From contig NZ_JAANOQ010000005.1 in the NCBI RefSeq assembly GCF_011305415.1, forward strand, positions 62,001 through 126,000: DNA of 64,000 nucleotides, in the 5' to 3' direction. The position numbers were made by a program, and so were the translations under genes. Positions 20,501 through 28,948 of the stretch are shown here, piece after piece; position 1 is the stretch's first letter; every line of letters begins with the position of its first letter. This stretch comes from Flavobacterium bernardetii (lineage in GTDB: Bacteria > Bacteroidota > Bacteroidia > Flavobacteriales > Flavobacteriaceae). The notes below the pieces were generated by a model. It saw only the letters and a program-made list of their open reading frames with translations. It searched no databases and was not told the DNA's origin.

Positions 20501-22227
20501 ATTTAGATTTAGCTGTAGCTACTCATTCCAATCAAAAAAATTACATTTTTAAAAACAATGGAAATACGAATAATTGGTTACAAGTTAATTTGATTTCAAC
20601 TGTAAGTAATGGATCTGCTATTGGTGCTAAAATTAAAGTTTCTACAACGGAAAGTAATCAATTTAGAGAAGTTAATAGTCAAAGTGGTTTTGGAGGACAA
20701 AGCAGTTATACGCAACATTTTGGATTAAAAAATACAGCTGTGATTGACACTATAACAGTAACATGGCCAAGTGGAATTATTCAGACTTTAACAAATGTAA
20801 CGGCAAATCAAATTCTTCAAATTACAGAACCTCAACAAACAAAAGTAACTGGAGTGGTTTATTTTGATGTAAATTCTGATGGACAAAAACAAACAGAAGA
20901 GCCAATTATTTCAAGAGCAGCTCTAAGTATCATGCCAACAGAAACGAAAACATTTTCGAATAACAATGGTGTTTTTACATTTTACACTGATCAAAATAAT
21001 GCTCAAATTAAAGTTTTAGCAGAAAATGGTTTACAAGAAAGTACTGTTCCTATGAGTTATAATTTAGTAAATTACAGTAGTACTGACACCATAACTATTG
21101 CAGCTTCTACCATTTGCTCAAATGCAGATTTAAAAATAAACATGGGCGGAACAGCAATTCGAAAAAGCTTTACAAATAATCAGTTTAGAATTGTAGCTTC
21201 AAATCAGTCAAGAAATGGAATTTCTAATGCAGTTGTGAGTTTTATCGTACCTTCTACTGTAAGTATTCAGAATTCAAGTGAAACTATTTTTCAACAAGAA
21301 TCGTTTTCAGAAAACGGAGAAAACTTCTTAAGATATACTTGGCAAATAAGTGCTTTAAACGCTTTTGAAAACAAAACTATTAACTTTACAACAAGTCATA
21401 CTTCGGCTGTTCAAATTGGGAATGAACTTACATTTAAATGTGATATAAATTCTGCAAATTCAGATTGTGATCTGTCTAATAATAGCATAACTCAAAAATA
21501 TCTTGTTTACGGTGCTATCGATCCAAACGATATTTTAGTTTCTCCAAAAGGGTATGGCGAAGAAGGTTATATATTACCTAACCAAGAATTGACATATACA
21601 ATTAGATTTGAAAACATTGGGAATTTTCCAGCACAAAAAGTAATCATTGTGGATGAATTACCAAGAGAAATAGATAGTAGCACATTTAAACTTGTAGCTT
21701 CAAGTCATGAAAACCATAGTATAGAAATTGTTGGTCAAAAAATTACATTTATTTTAAATGATGTGTATTTACCTCCAACTTCTGAAGATGCTACAAAAAG
21801 CCAAGGCTATTTTACTTTTGTTGTAAAACCTATATCAGGGATAGCAGCAGAAACTAAAATTGAAAACAAAGCTACGATACAATTTGATACGTACTTGCCT
21901 TTAGTTACCAATACGGTTTTAAACACCATTCAATCTAAAGAAAAAGAAGCAGATTTTGTTGTTGTAACATTATATCCAAATCCAGTAAATGATGTCGCAT
22001 TTTTGGGATTACAACATCAAAAAGGAGAAGAGTTTACAACTAAAAAAATCACAAAAGCAGAAATCATAACCCTTCAAGGATTAACTGTAATGACAGCATA
22101 TTTTGACGCTTTAGATGAAATCAGAATGAATTTACCAATCGAATTTAAAGGAATTTACCTGGTTCGAATTACGGATACTGATGGTATAAACTATGTAAGA
22201 AAAATGATGGTAAGATTTAGAGAATAA
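17599..22227 (+). CDS. T9SS type A secreted protein with IgGFc-binding-like, FG-GAP/VCBS and ASPIC/UnbV domains
   Basis: A 1542-residue secreted multidomain protein. In order: signal peptide (MKKIVLLIVLYFGIGNAYA); a large N-terminal region resembling the IgGFc-binding domain (about 20-500). Seven FG-GAP/VCBS-type repeats of DxDxDGDxDL form follow (about 649-975, for example DVDNDGDLDLFV), which should bind calcium as a propeller. Then come an ASPIC/UnbV domain (about 992-1077, ending with WPSGIIQTL), a region with a short dockerin-like FDVNSDG, a DUF7619-like bacterial Ig-type domain (DPNDILVSPKGYG, about 1307-1435) and a T9SS sorting domain (LYPNPVNDVA to the end). The start at 17599 gives a clean signal peptide. 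It is probably a surface adhesin-like protein; no enzymatic motif is seen. Flanked by terminators on both sides. Confidence 0.87.
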   Translation: MKKIVLLIVLYFGIGNAYATGEPSTYFQIYVAPNADAVQRNVCLIVTAISDNTEFQIIDDGADGDTDDSKTGILNAGQSYILYIKDNGINDDARYASGGVLKWDGDYFIIKSNQLVYASQSTNSDWQHDWVPSVDKSSIGQKFIIYAPMITSSNRDVNVFAYENNTVVDFYKISTQAKTNTGFTDVNFEKPVKVFSKTLNIGQDLIYSSTEGRNVMISGETYVIISNKPVTVQYGSLFGNERDGGGYVPTSNGSSSGDLMYFAVPYQAAGEQEIRIVSWDNTNTVQLDRFVNGSWVAVKTLTLNRLVAGDWVGKSNGNVSYPNVFRVTCSAGKKVSVFEGNWFETGSPGTSDMATMVSSESGTTAGKNFLTYVPPPGNEVNVTNPLTGLKYGGAFSHLYLFSKTGATVTVKDAYTNGTKFSKTFTILPEKYADCTISLAEWKAFYNGTGTNVGPEKPYLLITSDQNISVLNSNFNDNWMCYTGSSLGHSFKQTCTINNSALIPAQQAVVVSQINTTADIVTPAIEVIIQDGLKAVESKLIYPDQSFTLGTITESNDKIKVEFNNLPTLTANSSYEVQTKVVGTVGANNGELIGSTLNSTVEIKVTGRIDGEIQQSVIAKSVTVQTTNTSNLMFSKLEDPVFNSLSSNSWTISWIDINNDGWDDIYVTDMGTTAPNKIFMNNQIGGFTAGQVMPEDGVSMTNTWADVDNDGDEDLLVLNNGRNTNKFYRNDNGNLVADNSKSFTQDISYYHGGAFADYDHDNKIDVFMCNYFPTKYNELHKNTSDGNFSKVVSEVIPLEANSSLGPTWADYDQDGFLDLFVPNGSGNKNSLFHNDGNGTFSKSNIIINQEGGKSVGSCWGDVDNDGDLDLFVANSNSSTNFFYKNLGDGTFEKITNSIINQGASSHGCSFADIDNDGDLDLFVTNDRIRKFLYLNDGAGNFSENREEAITYNFGLSFGHSWSDFDHDGDLDLAVATHSNQKNYIFKNNGNTNNWLQVNLISTVSNGSAIGAKIKVSTTESNQFREVNSQSGFGGQSSYTQHFGLKNTAVIDTITVTWPSGIIQTLTNVTANQILQITEPQQTKVTGVVYFDVNSDGQKQTEEPIISRAALSIMPTETKTFSNNNGVFTFYTDQNNAQIKVLAENGLQESTVPMSYNLVNYSSTDTITIAASTICSNADLKINMGGTAIRKSFTNNQFRIVASNQSRNGISNAVVSFIVPSTVSIQNSSETIFQQESFSENGENFLRYTWQISALNAFENKTINFTTSHTSAVQIGNELTFKCDINSANSDCDLSNNSITQKYLVYGAIDPNDILVSPKGYGEEGYILPNQELTYTIRFENIGNFPAQKVIIVDELPREIDSSTFKLVASSHENHSIEIVGQKITFILNDVYLPPTSEDATKSQGYFTFVVKPISGIAAETKIENKATIQFDTYLPLVTNTVLNTIQSKEKEADFVVVTLYPNPVNDVAFLGLQHQKGEEFTTKKITKAEIITLQGLTVMTAYFDALDEIRMNLPIEFKGIYLVRITDTDGINYVRKMMVRFRE

Positions 22228-22259
22228 CTGTTTGAAAAAACATTTAGTTAAACAAACAC

Positions 22260-22295
22260 AAAGCCGTTCTGAAACTAATCAAAACGGCTTTTTTG
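22260..22295 (+). terminator. Terminator of the FG-GAP/UnbV gene
   Basis: AAGCCGTT (22261-22268) pairs with AACGGCTT, followed by six T residues. It lies between convergent genes; the minus-strand T-tract is weaker, so it mainly serves the plus-strand gene. Confidence 0.8.
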
Positions 22296-22298
22296 TTA

Positions 22299-22709
22299 TT
22301 AATGTGGTAATTTATTTTTAAAGTAACCGTAGCACCATACACCAAAAACAACACTCAAATAAACTACACCAACCACTAAAAAGCCAGCGCCTATTTGTGC
22401 ATATAATGCTCCTGGACAAGAACCTGTAATGGCCCAACCAATTCCAAAAATTAATCCACCATAAATTTGACCTTTGTTGCTTTCTTTTTCTTCAAAAACA
22501 ATATCATCACCTGAAAAGGTTTTGATATTAAATTTTTTAATAATAAAAATAGATAACATCGCAACAATAACGGCTGTTCCAATTATTCCATACATAAAGA
22601 AAGATTGCAAATGAAACATTTCTTGAATGCGAAACCAACTAAAAATTTCGGCTTTAACGAAGATAATTCCGAATAAAATTCCAACTATTAAATATTTTAA
22701 GTTTTTCAT
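22299..22709 (-). CDS. YeeE/YedE family transporter, short C-terminal half (DUF6691 type)
   Basis: A 136-residue integral membrane protein with about four helices and the conserved segment GIGWAITGSCPGALYAQIG (about 88-107). Its Cys belongs to the GCxxG-type thiosulfate-relay motif of YeeE/YedE proteins. It corresponds to the second half of a full-length YeeE; the first half is encoded 1 bp upstream in the same operon (22711-23277). Known YeeE proteins take up thiosulfate through a cysteine chain, so a sulfur-compound transport role is inferred. Last gene of the TauE-YeeE-YeeE operon. Confidence 0.83.
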   Translation of the reverse strand: MKNLKYLIVGILFGIIFVKAEIFSWFRIQEMFHLQSFFMYGIIGTAVIVAMLSIFIIKKFNIKTFSGDDIVFEEKESNKGQIYGGLIFGIGWAITGSCPGALYAQIGAGFLVVGVVYLSVVFGVWCYGYFKNKLPH

Positions 22710-22710
22710 T

Positions 22711-23277
22711 TTAGATAAATTTAAAGATTATTGGCAATATAACATTCGCCGTAAAAAACCCACCAATCATAAAACAACACGTTGCAATAAGCGAAGGTAA
22801 TTGAAAGGTTGCTAAACCCATTATAGAATGTCCGCTTGTGCAACCACCAGCATATCGTGAACCAAATCCTACTAGAAAACCTCCAACCACAAAAAAGAAA
22901 AATCCTCTTAATGTGAATATGTTTTCTACTGAAAATATTTGTATTGGCATCGATTGACTAAAATCAGTAATTCCGTATTCTGCTAAAATTTCTTTAGTGG
23001 TTTCAGTAATTACGATTTCGTTTGGATTCGTTAAGAATTGTGCAGCAATGAAACCTCCTAATAAAATTCCTACCACAAAAAAAAGATTCCAAATTTCTTT
23101 TTTCCAATCGTATTTAAAAAAGGGAATGTTTTTAGGAATACAAATAGCGCAAAGGTGTCGCATGGAAGAAGAAACACCTAATTTTTTATTACCAATCAAT
23201 AATAATGTTGGCACAATTAATCCGATTAATGTGCCCGCCACAGCCCAATGCCAAGGTTGCTTAATAAGTTCTAACAT
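22711..23277 (-). CDS. YeeE/YedE family transporter, first half
   Basis: A 188-residue membrane protein with about five helices. GSRYAGGCTSGHSIMG (about 137-153) is the diagnostic YeeE/YedE motif, whose Cys relays a sulfur atom. Extra cysteines occur in HLCAICIPKN (about 42-51) and ATCCF near the end. It ends 9 bp before the TauE/SafE stop codon region on the upstream side and 1 bp before the next gene, so translation is probably coupled. With the 136-residue partner it would make one complete thiosulfate/sulfur-compound permease split across two genes. Confidence 0.85.
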   Translation of the reverse strand: MLELIKQPWHWAVAGTLIGLIVPTLLLIGNKKLGVSSSMRHLCAICIPKNIPFFKYDWKKEIWNLFFVVGILLGGFIAAQFLTNPNEIVITETTKEILAEYGITDFSQSMPIQIFSVENIFTLRGFFFFVVGGFLVGFGSRYAGGCTSGHSIMGLATFQLPSLIATCCFMIGGFFTANVILPIIFKFI

Positions 23278-23286
23278 AAGTATAGT

Positions 23287-24072
23287 TTAAATTATTACTT
23301 CTTTTATAATGATATAAATTCCAGTTAGTAGTACAAACCATCCAAAAAGTGGTTTTAATTTTTCGTTTGTTATTTTTTTACTTAAATACATGCCTATAAA
23401 AATTCCAATTACAGCAAATGCGGTGAAAAGCAATAAGAAATTCCAATCTATTTTTGTTGAAGTTATACTACCTAAAAATCCTATTAAAGAATTAAAAACA
23501 ATGATAATTAAAGAAGTGGCTACGGCCTTTTTCATAGGCAATTTTGCCGTAAACAGTAAAGCTGGTATGATTAAAAACCCACCACCAACTCCAACAAAAC
23601 CAGTTAATAATCCAACAAAAAGACCTTTAAAAATTAAGTTGTTGTGATTGATTTTCGAACTATCATTTTCTGTCATTTTTCTTTTTTGAATCATGGAAAA
23701 AGAAGCCAAAATCATCAATACAGAAAACACTAACATAATTAGTAAATCTGTTGTAAGTGTAAAATTTGAAATAGTTAGAAGTTCATTTGGCAATAACGGC
23801 ACTATAAATTTGCGCATCAAAAAAACAGAAATCACACTTGGCAAACCAAAATATAAGGCTGTTTTATAATCGAGTAATTTGTGTTTGGCACCGTTAATAC
23901 TTCCTGCCAATGCAGAAACGCCAACAACAAAAAGAGAATACGTAGTAGAATCACTTGGAGAAACATGAAATACATATACCAAAATTGGAATCGTAAGTAT
24001 GGAGCCTCCACTGCCAATAAGACCAAGAGAAATGCCTATTAAAATACTTAATATAAAACCAATTATTTCCAT
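23287..24072 (-). CDS. Sulfite exporter TauE/SafE family protein
   Basis: A 261-residue inner-membrane protein with about eight helices. Two internally repeated glycine-rich segments, GLIGSGGSILTIPIL (about 19-33) and GFVGVGGGFLIIPALL (about 160-175), are the two TauE/SafE repeats. The family exports sulfite, sulfoacetate or related anions, or imports some organic acids. Together with the two downstream YeeE/YedE genes this makes a sulfur-anion transport operon. It is the first gene, preceded by a TAAATTTG box and a perfect Crp/Fnr-like palindrome (24147-24160). Confidence 0.88.
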   Translation of the reverse strand: MEIIGFILSILIGISLGLIGSGGSILTIPILVYVFHVSPSDSTTYSLFVVGVSALAGSINGAKHKLLDYKTALYFGLPSVISVFLMRKFIVPLLPNELLTISNFTLTTDLLIMLVFSVLMILASFSMIQKRKMTENDSSKINHNNLIFKGLFVGLLTGFVGVGGGFLIIPALLFTAKLPMKKAVATSLIIIVFNSLIGFLGSITSTKIDWNFLLLFTAFAVIGIFIGMYLSKKITNEKLKPLFGWFVLLTGIYIIIKEVII

Positions 24073-24116
24073 ATAAAACAGGTTATTTCAAATTATCTAA
24101 AACTTAAGCTAAAGTA

Positions 24117-24124
24117 CAAATTTA
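24117..24124 (-). promoter_or_regulatory. -7 box of the TauE-YeeE-YeeE operon
   Basis: TAAATTTG on the minus strand, 44 bp upstream of the ATG at 24072. At the -33 position there is no TTG; the palindrome at 24147-24160 occupies that place, which fits an activator-dependent promoter. Confidence 0.6.
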
Positions 24125-24146
24125 AGTAGATATTAAATGAGGCATT

Positions 24147-24160
24147 GTAACAATTGTTAC
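24147..24160. promoter_or_regulatory. Predicted Crp/Fnr-family operator upstream of TauE operon
   Basis: GTAACAATTGTTAC is a perfect 14-bp palindrome containing TAACA-nn-TGTTA. Its centre (24153.5) is 33 bp from the centre of the -7 box, corresponding to about -40 from the likely transcription start, the class II position. A related site sits at the same distance before the TolC operon. Binding by the Crp/Fnr protein at 31905-32531 is inferred. Confidence 0.6.
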
Positions 24161-24188
24161 TATGATTAGAATTGTTTTACTTAAAATT

Positions 24189-24223
24189 AAAAGCCGTTCT
24201 CAAATGAATCAGAACGGCTTTTT
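24189..24223 (-). terminator. Terminator of the RND/DUF2892 operon
   Basis: On the minus strand AAAAGCCGTTCT pairs perfectly with AGAACGGCTTTT around a 10-nt loop. It starts just after the stop of the DUF2892 gene (24226) and separates that operon from the TauE operon. Confidence 0.85.
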
Positions 24224-24225
24224 GT

Positions 24226-24411
24226 TTAATCTTTTACGCTTAATTTGACTAAAATATCTTCCATTAAACACCATTTTGTGATGGAAGATTGTAATAAATT
24301 AGCACCCACAAAAGCTGTGAACCATAACCAATTTGGGTTGACATAAATGGAAAGTAAAATACTAATTAGTACAAAACTTCCTGCGATGGCTCTGATGATT
24401 CTGTTTTTCAT
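24226..24411 (-). CDS. DUF2892 family (YgaP-like) small membrane protein
   Basis: A 61-residue protein with two predicted transmembrane helices (about 9-24 and 28-45) and a C-terminal WCLMEDIL segment, matching the WCPMxxIL-type end of DUF2892/YgaP-like proteins. In other bacteria this domain is often fused or linked to rhodanese, pointing to sulfur metabolism. It is the last gene downstream of the RND permease, with an 82-bp gap containing a CCTACAAGG-type inverted repeat. Function is unproven. Confidence 0.8.
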   Translation of the reverse strand: MKNRIIRAIAGSFVLISILLSIYVNPNWLWFTAFVGANLLQSSITKWCLMEDILVKLSVKD

Positions 24412-24430
24412 AATTTGTTTATTTAGAAAC

Positions 24431-24457
24431 CTACAAGGTTGGAAAAACCTTGCAGGT
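24431..24457. repeat. Inverted repeat CCTaCAAGGTT / AACCTTGcAGG
   Basis: An imperfect 11-bp inverted repeat with a 5-nt loop between the RND permease and DUF2892 genes. No T-tract follows on the minus strand, so it does not look like a terminator. It may stabilise or process the polycistronic RNA, or be a dispersed repeat. Confidence 0.55.
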
Positions 24458-24493
24458 TAAATTTTACGTTTGTTTTGAATTTGGACAACGTGT

Positions 24494-27400
24494 TTATTCC
24501 TCAACACGCTTTTTCTCCCATTTTTTTCTTTCCGTGATGTAATAAATAATGGGCACCACAATTAAAGTTAATACGGTAGAAACGATAGCTCCAAATACTA
24601 ATGAAATGGCTAATCCTTGGAAAATTGGATCAAATAAAATAATTAAAGCTCCAATTACAACTGCACCTGTTGTTAGTAAAATTGGCGTAGTTCTTACCGC
24701 TCCAGCTTCAATAATGGCTTGTTTTAATGGAACGCCTTCGTTTAGTCGAATTTCAATAAAATCGATAAGTAAAACAGAATTTCGCACCATCACTCCTGCT
24801 AAAGCAATCATTCCAATGAAAGAAGTTGCCGTGAAATAAGCATCTAGCAACCAGTGTCCGAAAACAATTCCTACTAATGAAAGTGGAATAGCCATCATCA
24901 TGACAATTGGCGTTTTAAAGTTTTGGAACCAACCTACAATCAGCATATAAATAATTACAATTACTACTCCGAATGCAATTCCTAAATCGCGGAACACTTC
25001 TAAAGTAATTTGCCATTCTCCATCCCATTTTACAGTGAAATCACTTTCGTCTGAAGGTTGTTCCATGTACAATTCGTTGACTTTATAACCAGCAGGTAAT
25101 TTCATTTTTTGCAATTCTTCGTTCATTCCTAAAATCGCATATACCGGACTTTCTAAATCTCCCGCCATATCAGCTGTTACATAAACCACGCGTTTTTGGT
25201 CTTTTCTGTAGATTGTTTTTTGTAAAACATCTTCTTTTACTTTTACCAAATCAGAAACCGGAACTACATTGCCTTGACTACCTTTGATTTTTAAATTCTG
25301 AATGTCTTGAAGCGAAGTTTTGTCTTTGTCATCTAAAGAAAGTACTATTCCAACGCTGTTATTCGAATCTTCATCGTACAAATTTGATATTGGATATTCT
25401 TTTAACAAATACGTTAAATTTCCAACAATTTGTTGCGGAGCTATTCCATTCAACATCGCTTTTTCTTTGTCGACTTCCAATTTATATTCCGTTTGATTGT
25501 CTTCTACATACCAATCAATATCCACAATATCTGTCGTTTTTTCTAAAATTCCTTTTACTTGATTGGCGACTTCAATTTGTTGTTTGTAATCGGGTCCATA
25601 AATTTCTGCAACTAATGTTGAAAGAACTGGTGGTCCTGGTGGCACTTCAATAATTTTGACATTCGCACCATATTTTTTAGCAATTTTTTGTACTTCTGGA
25701 CGAACGACTTTCGCGATATCGTGACTTTGTAAATCTCTATCTTCTTTGTGTAATAAGTTGACTTGAATATCGGCCATATTGCTTCCACCACGTAAATCGT
25801 AATGACGAACTAATCCGTTAAACGTAATTGGCGCAGACGTTCCAATATAATTTTGATAATTCACAACTTCTGGAACCGTTGTTAAATACTGAGCGATTTC
25901 TTGTGTCACGGCTGCTGTTCTTTCTAATGTGGTTCCTTCTGGCATATCGATAACCACTTGGAATTCGTTTTTATTATCGAAAGGCAACATTTTTACTAAA
26001 ACCGATTTCGTAAAAAACATCAAGACAGAACCTGCTAATAAAACCACCGTAATTCCTAACATCACTCTACGTTTCGTAGAATTTTCTAAAAACGGACGTT
26101 CAATTTTATTGTACAATCTGTAAATCCAAGACGTTTCTAAACCTTGTTCCGCTTTGTGTTCTTGTTCTTCTTTTTCGTGTAATAAATGATACCCTAAATA
26201 AGGCGTAACCGTTAAAGCCACAAACAACGACAATAACATCGCAATGGAAGCACCAATTGGCATCGGACTCATGTAAGGTCCCATCATTCCTGATACGAAA
26301 GCCATTGGTAAAATAGCTGCTATTACTGTAAATGTGGCTAAAATGGTTGGGTTTCCTACTTCGTTAATTGCATAAATCGCAGCTTGTTTGAACGGTAAGC
26401 GCTTCATTTTAAAATGTCGGTGCATGTTTTCGGCGATGATAATACTGTCATCCACCACAATTCCCACCACAAAAACTAGAGCGAAAAGCGTAATTCTGTT
26501 TAACGTGTACCCCAACATATAATAAGCAAACAACGTTAAGGCAAATGTTAAGGGCACTGAAAAGAAAACCACTAAACCACCGCGCCAACCCATCGCTAGC
26601 ATGACTAAAAGCGTTACTGCGATTATCGCCACACCTAAGTGCATTAATAATTCACCCACTTTATCAGAAGCGGTTTCTCCGTAATTTCTAGAAATTTCTA
26701 CATGAACATCATCTGTGATTAACGTCTTTTTTAAGGTTTCGATTTTCTCGATGATTTTATCCGAAATTTTCATCGCATCCGCACCTTTTACTTTTCCTAC
26801 AGAAATAGTAACCGCTGGATATTCCGATTTGTTTTTCGCATACTTTTCATTTGTTTTTCCATAACCGAAAGACACATAGCTTTTTGGTGTTGCTGGTCCG
26901 TCTTGAACAGCAGCCACTTGTTTTAAATACACTGGCATATTCGCATTCACACCCACAACTAAATTTTCTACGTCTTCTGAAGTCGATAAAAATTCTCCTG
27001 TAGTTAGTAAATACTCTTTGTCGTTATTTACAAAACTTCCCGATTGTGAACTGCCGTTATTCGCTTGAATCATTTGCATAATTCCTAAAGCATCCACGCC
27101 GTTTTCCGCCATTTTATCTTTATCTAAAACAACTTTTAGTTCACGTGTTCTTCCACCAATTTCTTTGGTAATGGCAACATCTTTTACTTTTTCAATTTCC
27201 GAAGTCACTTCTTCCGCAATTTGACGAATTTCGAAATCGTTTAATTTTTCGCTCCAAAGCGTTACACCCAACATCGGAACATCGTCAATTGAACGTGTTT
27301 TAACCATGGGTTTGTATACGCCTTTTGGGAAAATATTTTCGTTTTTCATTAACTCATCGTACAATTTCACATACGAGCGTTCTGAATCTTCACCTACATA

Positions 27401-27700
27401 AAACTGTACAATTATCATCGCTTGACCGTTCATCGCCATACTATGTAAATGTTCTACACCTTTGATGTTAGACAATACTTTTTCTAGTGGCTTGATAACA
27501 CGACTTTCTATTTCTGCCGGACTTGCGCCTGGATAGCCAATCATAACATCCGCCATGGGAATAGCGATTTGTGGTTCTTCTTCACGAGGAATTAAGAACG
27601 AACTATATACCCCAATAATCATCAAACCAACCATTAACAAAATCGTTAATTTAGAGTGGATGAAAAAATGGGCAATTTTACCTGATATACCTTCTTGCAT
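24494..27700 (-). CDS. Efflux RND transporter permease (AcrB/HAE family)
   Basis: A 1068-residue inner-membrane proton-driven pump with the 12-helix, two-loop RND layout. TM1 is about 15-33 and the first helix bundle about 345-520. The proton-relay motif GIVVDDSIIIAENM is near 412-425 and a second bundle about 885-1060. The acidic DD pair in TM4 marks the multidrug/organic (HAE) type rather than the metal-type signature. It works with the adaptor and TolC proteins encoded upstream on the same strand. Substrate unknown; its position near sulfur-transport genes and a shared operator motif suggests thiol- or sulfide-linked stress, which is inference. Confidence 0.92.
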   Translation of the reverse strand: MQEGISGKIAHFFIHSKLTILLMVGLMIIGVYSSFLIPREEEPQIAIPMADVMIGYPGASPAEIESRVIKPLEKVLSNIKGVEHLHSMAMNGQAMIIVQFYVGEDSERSYVKLYDELMKNENIFPKGVYKPMVKTRSIDDVPMLGVTLWSEKLNDFEIRQIAEEVTSEIEKVKDVAITKEIGGRTRELKVVLDKDKMAENGVDALGIMQMIQANNGSSQSGSFVNNDKEYLLTTGEFLSTSEDVENLVVGVNANMPVYLKQVAAVQDGPATPKSYVSFGYGKTNEKYAKNKSEYPAVTISVGKVKGADAMKISDKIIEKIETLKKTLITDDVHVEISRNYGETASDKVGELLMHLGVAIIAVTLLVMLAMGWRGGLVVFFSVPLTFALTLFAYYMLGYTLNRITLFALVFVVGIVVDDSIIIAENMHRHFKMKRLPFKQAAIYAINEVGNPTILATFTVIAAILPMAFVSGMMGPYMSPMPIGASIAMLLSLFVALTVTPYLGYHLLHEKEEQEHKAEQGLETSWIYRLYNKIERPFLENSTKRRVMLGITVVLLAGSVLMFFTKSVLVKMLPFDNKNEFQVVIDMPEGTTLERTAAVTQEIAQYLTTVPEVVNYQNYIGTSAPITFNGLVRHYDLRGGSNMADIQVNLLHKEDRDLQSHDIAKVVRPEVQKIAKKYGANVKIIEVPPGPPVLSTLVAEIYGPDYKQQIEVANQVKGILEKTTDIVDIDWYVEDNQTEYKLEVDKEKAMLNGIAPQQIVGNLTYLLKEYPISNLYDEDSNNSVGIVLSLDDKDKTSLQDIQNLKIKGSQGNVVPVSDLVKVKEDVLQKTIYRKDQKRVVYVTADMAGDLESPVYAILGMNEELQKMKLPAGYKVNELYMEQPSDESDFTVKWDGEWQITLEVFRDLGIAFGVVIVIIYMLIVGWFQNFKTPIVMMMAIPLSLVGIVFGHWLLDAYFTATSFIGMIALAGVMVRNSVLLIDFIEIRLNEGVPLKQAIIEAGAVRTTPILLTTGAVVIGALIILFDPIFQGLAISLVFGAIVSTVLTLIVVPIIYYITERKKWEKKRVEE

Positions 27701-27812
27701 GATTTTAATTTTTTAATGAAACAATGTTTCGATGTTCAATTTATTTGTCAATTTTCAATATGTCAATGTGCCAATTTTTGAAACGTAAGAATTAGGCGAA
27801 TTGAAGAATTGA

Positions 27813-28901
27813 CTAATTGGCTAATTGAACATTGGCACCGTTATACAATTTCCCTTCAGCCGAAACAATATATTGCTCATTAGCGGTTAAACCTGATAAA
27901 ACTTCTACTTGGTTTCCGAAAGTTTTTCCAGTTCTAATCCATCTTAAAATGGCTGTTTTTCCGTTAGTTATTGTATAAATTCCTGTTAGTTGTCCTTGTT
28001 TTACTAAAGCACTTTCTGGAACCATTACTTTATCTGTTTTTACAGTAGTTTCTGTTTTGGGTTGATTAGCGATTGGAAATTGAACATTGACGAACATTCC
28101 AGATAAAATGGTTTTGTCGTTGGTATTCAATGTAACTTTTACTAAATATTGTCCGCCTGTGTTTTTGGCTGAACCACTTACTTCTGAAACTTTACCTGAC
28201 ACTTCTTTGCTTAACGATTTCACCATAATTTTCACAGGCATTCCGTTTTTAATTTGAGAAATATCACCTTCAGAAACCATTGCCGTTACTTGCATTCTAG
28301 AAACTCCTTCTATACTAACTAATGGCATTCCTGGGTTTGCCATGTCACCTTCTTTGATGAAAGTATTGGTAACTTCTCCAGAAAATGGAGCGGTAATATT
28401 CGAATAAGAAAACTGCGCCATAACTTCATTTCGCATTTGTTTTGCACCCGCTAAACTTGCTTTTGCCATTTCATAACGAGAAGTCATATCGTCTAATTCT
28501 TTTTGAGACGCACTTTGTTGTGCAAATAAATTCACAAAACGATCGTAGTCTTTTTTCGCATTATTGTACGCAGCTGTTGCTTGTAAAATTGAGGCGTCCA
28601 CTTGTGCTTTTTTAGCTTGTAAATCGGTACTATTGATGCTGACTAATAATTGTCCGGCCGCAACTTTCTGACCTGTTTTTACGTGAACTTTAGTTACGTA
28701 ACCCATCATTCTTGTGCTTAAATTGGCACTACTTTCCGCTTCTGTTTTTCCACTAGCGGTGATGAATTCTGAGTTGTTTGTCGCTAAACCATTTACTTCC
28801 ACTTTAATTGCTGGTTCGTTGTTAGTTACTTCTTTTGTTTCTTTTCCACATGAAAGAAATACTAAAGTGGAAAGGGTTAAGATGGCTATATTTTTTTTCA
28901 T
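27813..28901 (-). CDS. Efflux RND transporter periplasmic adaptor lipoprotein
   Basis: A 362-residue membrane fusion protein. The N-terminus MKKNIAILTLSTLVFLSCGKE carries a lipobox (LVFLSC), so it is a lipoprotein anchored by Cys18. A biotin/lipoyl-like segment (MMGYVTKVHVKTGQKVAAGQLLV, about 65-88), a coiled-coil hairpin (about 95-160) and beta-barrel/membrane-proximal domains follow. It links the RND permease to the TolC channel. The gene lies 47 bp after tolC-like and 112 bp before the permease. Confidence 0.92.
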   Translation of the reverse strand: MKKNIAILTLSTLVFLSCGKETKEVTNNEPAIKVEVNGLATNNSEFITASGKTEAESSANLSTRMMGYVTKVHVKTGQKVAAGQLLVSINSTDLQAKKAQVDASILQATAAYNNAKKDYDRFVNLFAQQSASQKELDDMTSRYEMAKASLAGAKQMRNEVMAQFSYSNITAPFSGEVTNTFIKEGDMANPGMPLVSIEGVSRMQVTAMVSEGDISQIKNGMPVKIMVKSLSKEVSGKVSEVSGSAKNTGGQYLVKVTLNTNDKTILSGMFVNVQFPIANQPKTETTVKTDKVMVPESALVKQGQLTGIYTITNGKTAILRWIRTGKTFGNQVEVLSGLTANEQYIVSAEGKLYNGANVQLAN

Positions 28902-28948
28902 AATTATTTTTTTTAAGTCTTACTTCTTGATACTAATATCTTAATACT

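Noticed and set aside
24431..24457. CCTACAAGG inverted repeat considered as a terminator between the RND permease and DUF2892
   Set aside because: No T-tract on the minus strand, and a strong terminator follows DUF2892 instead.
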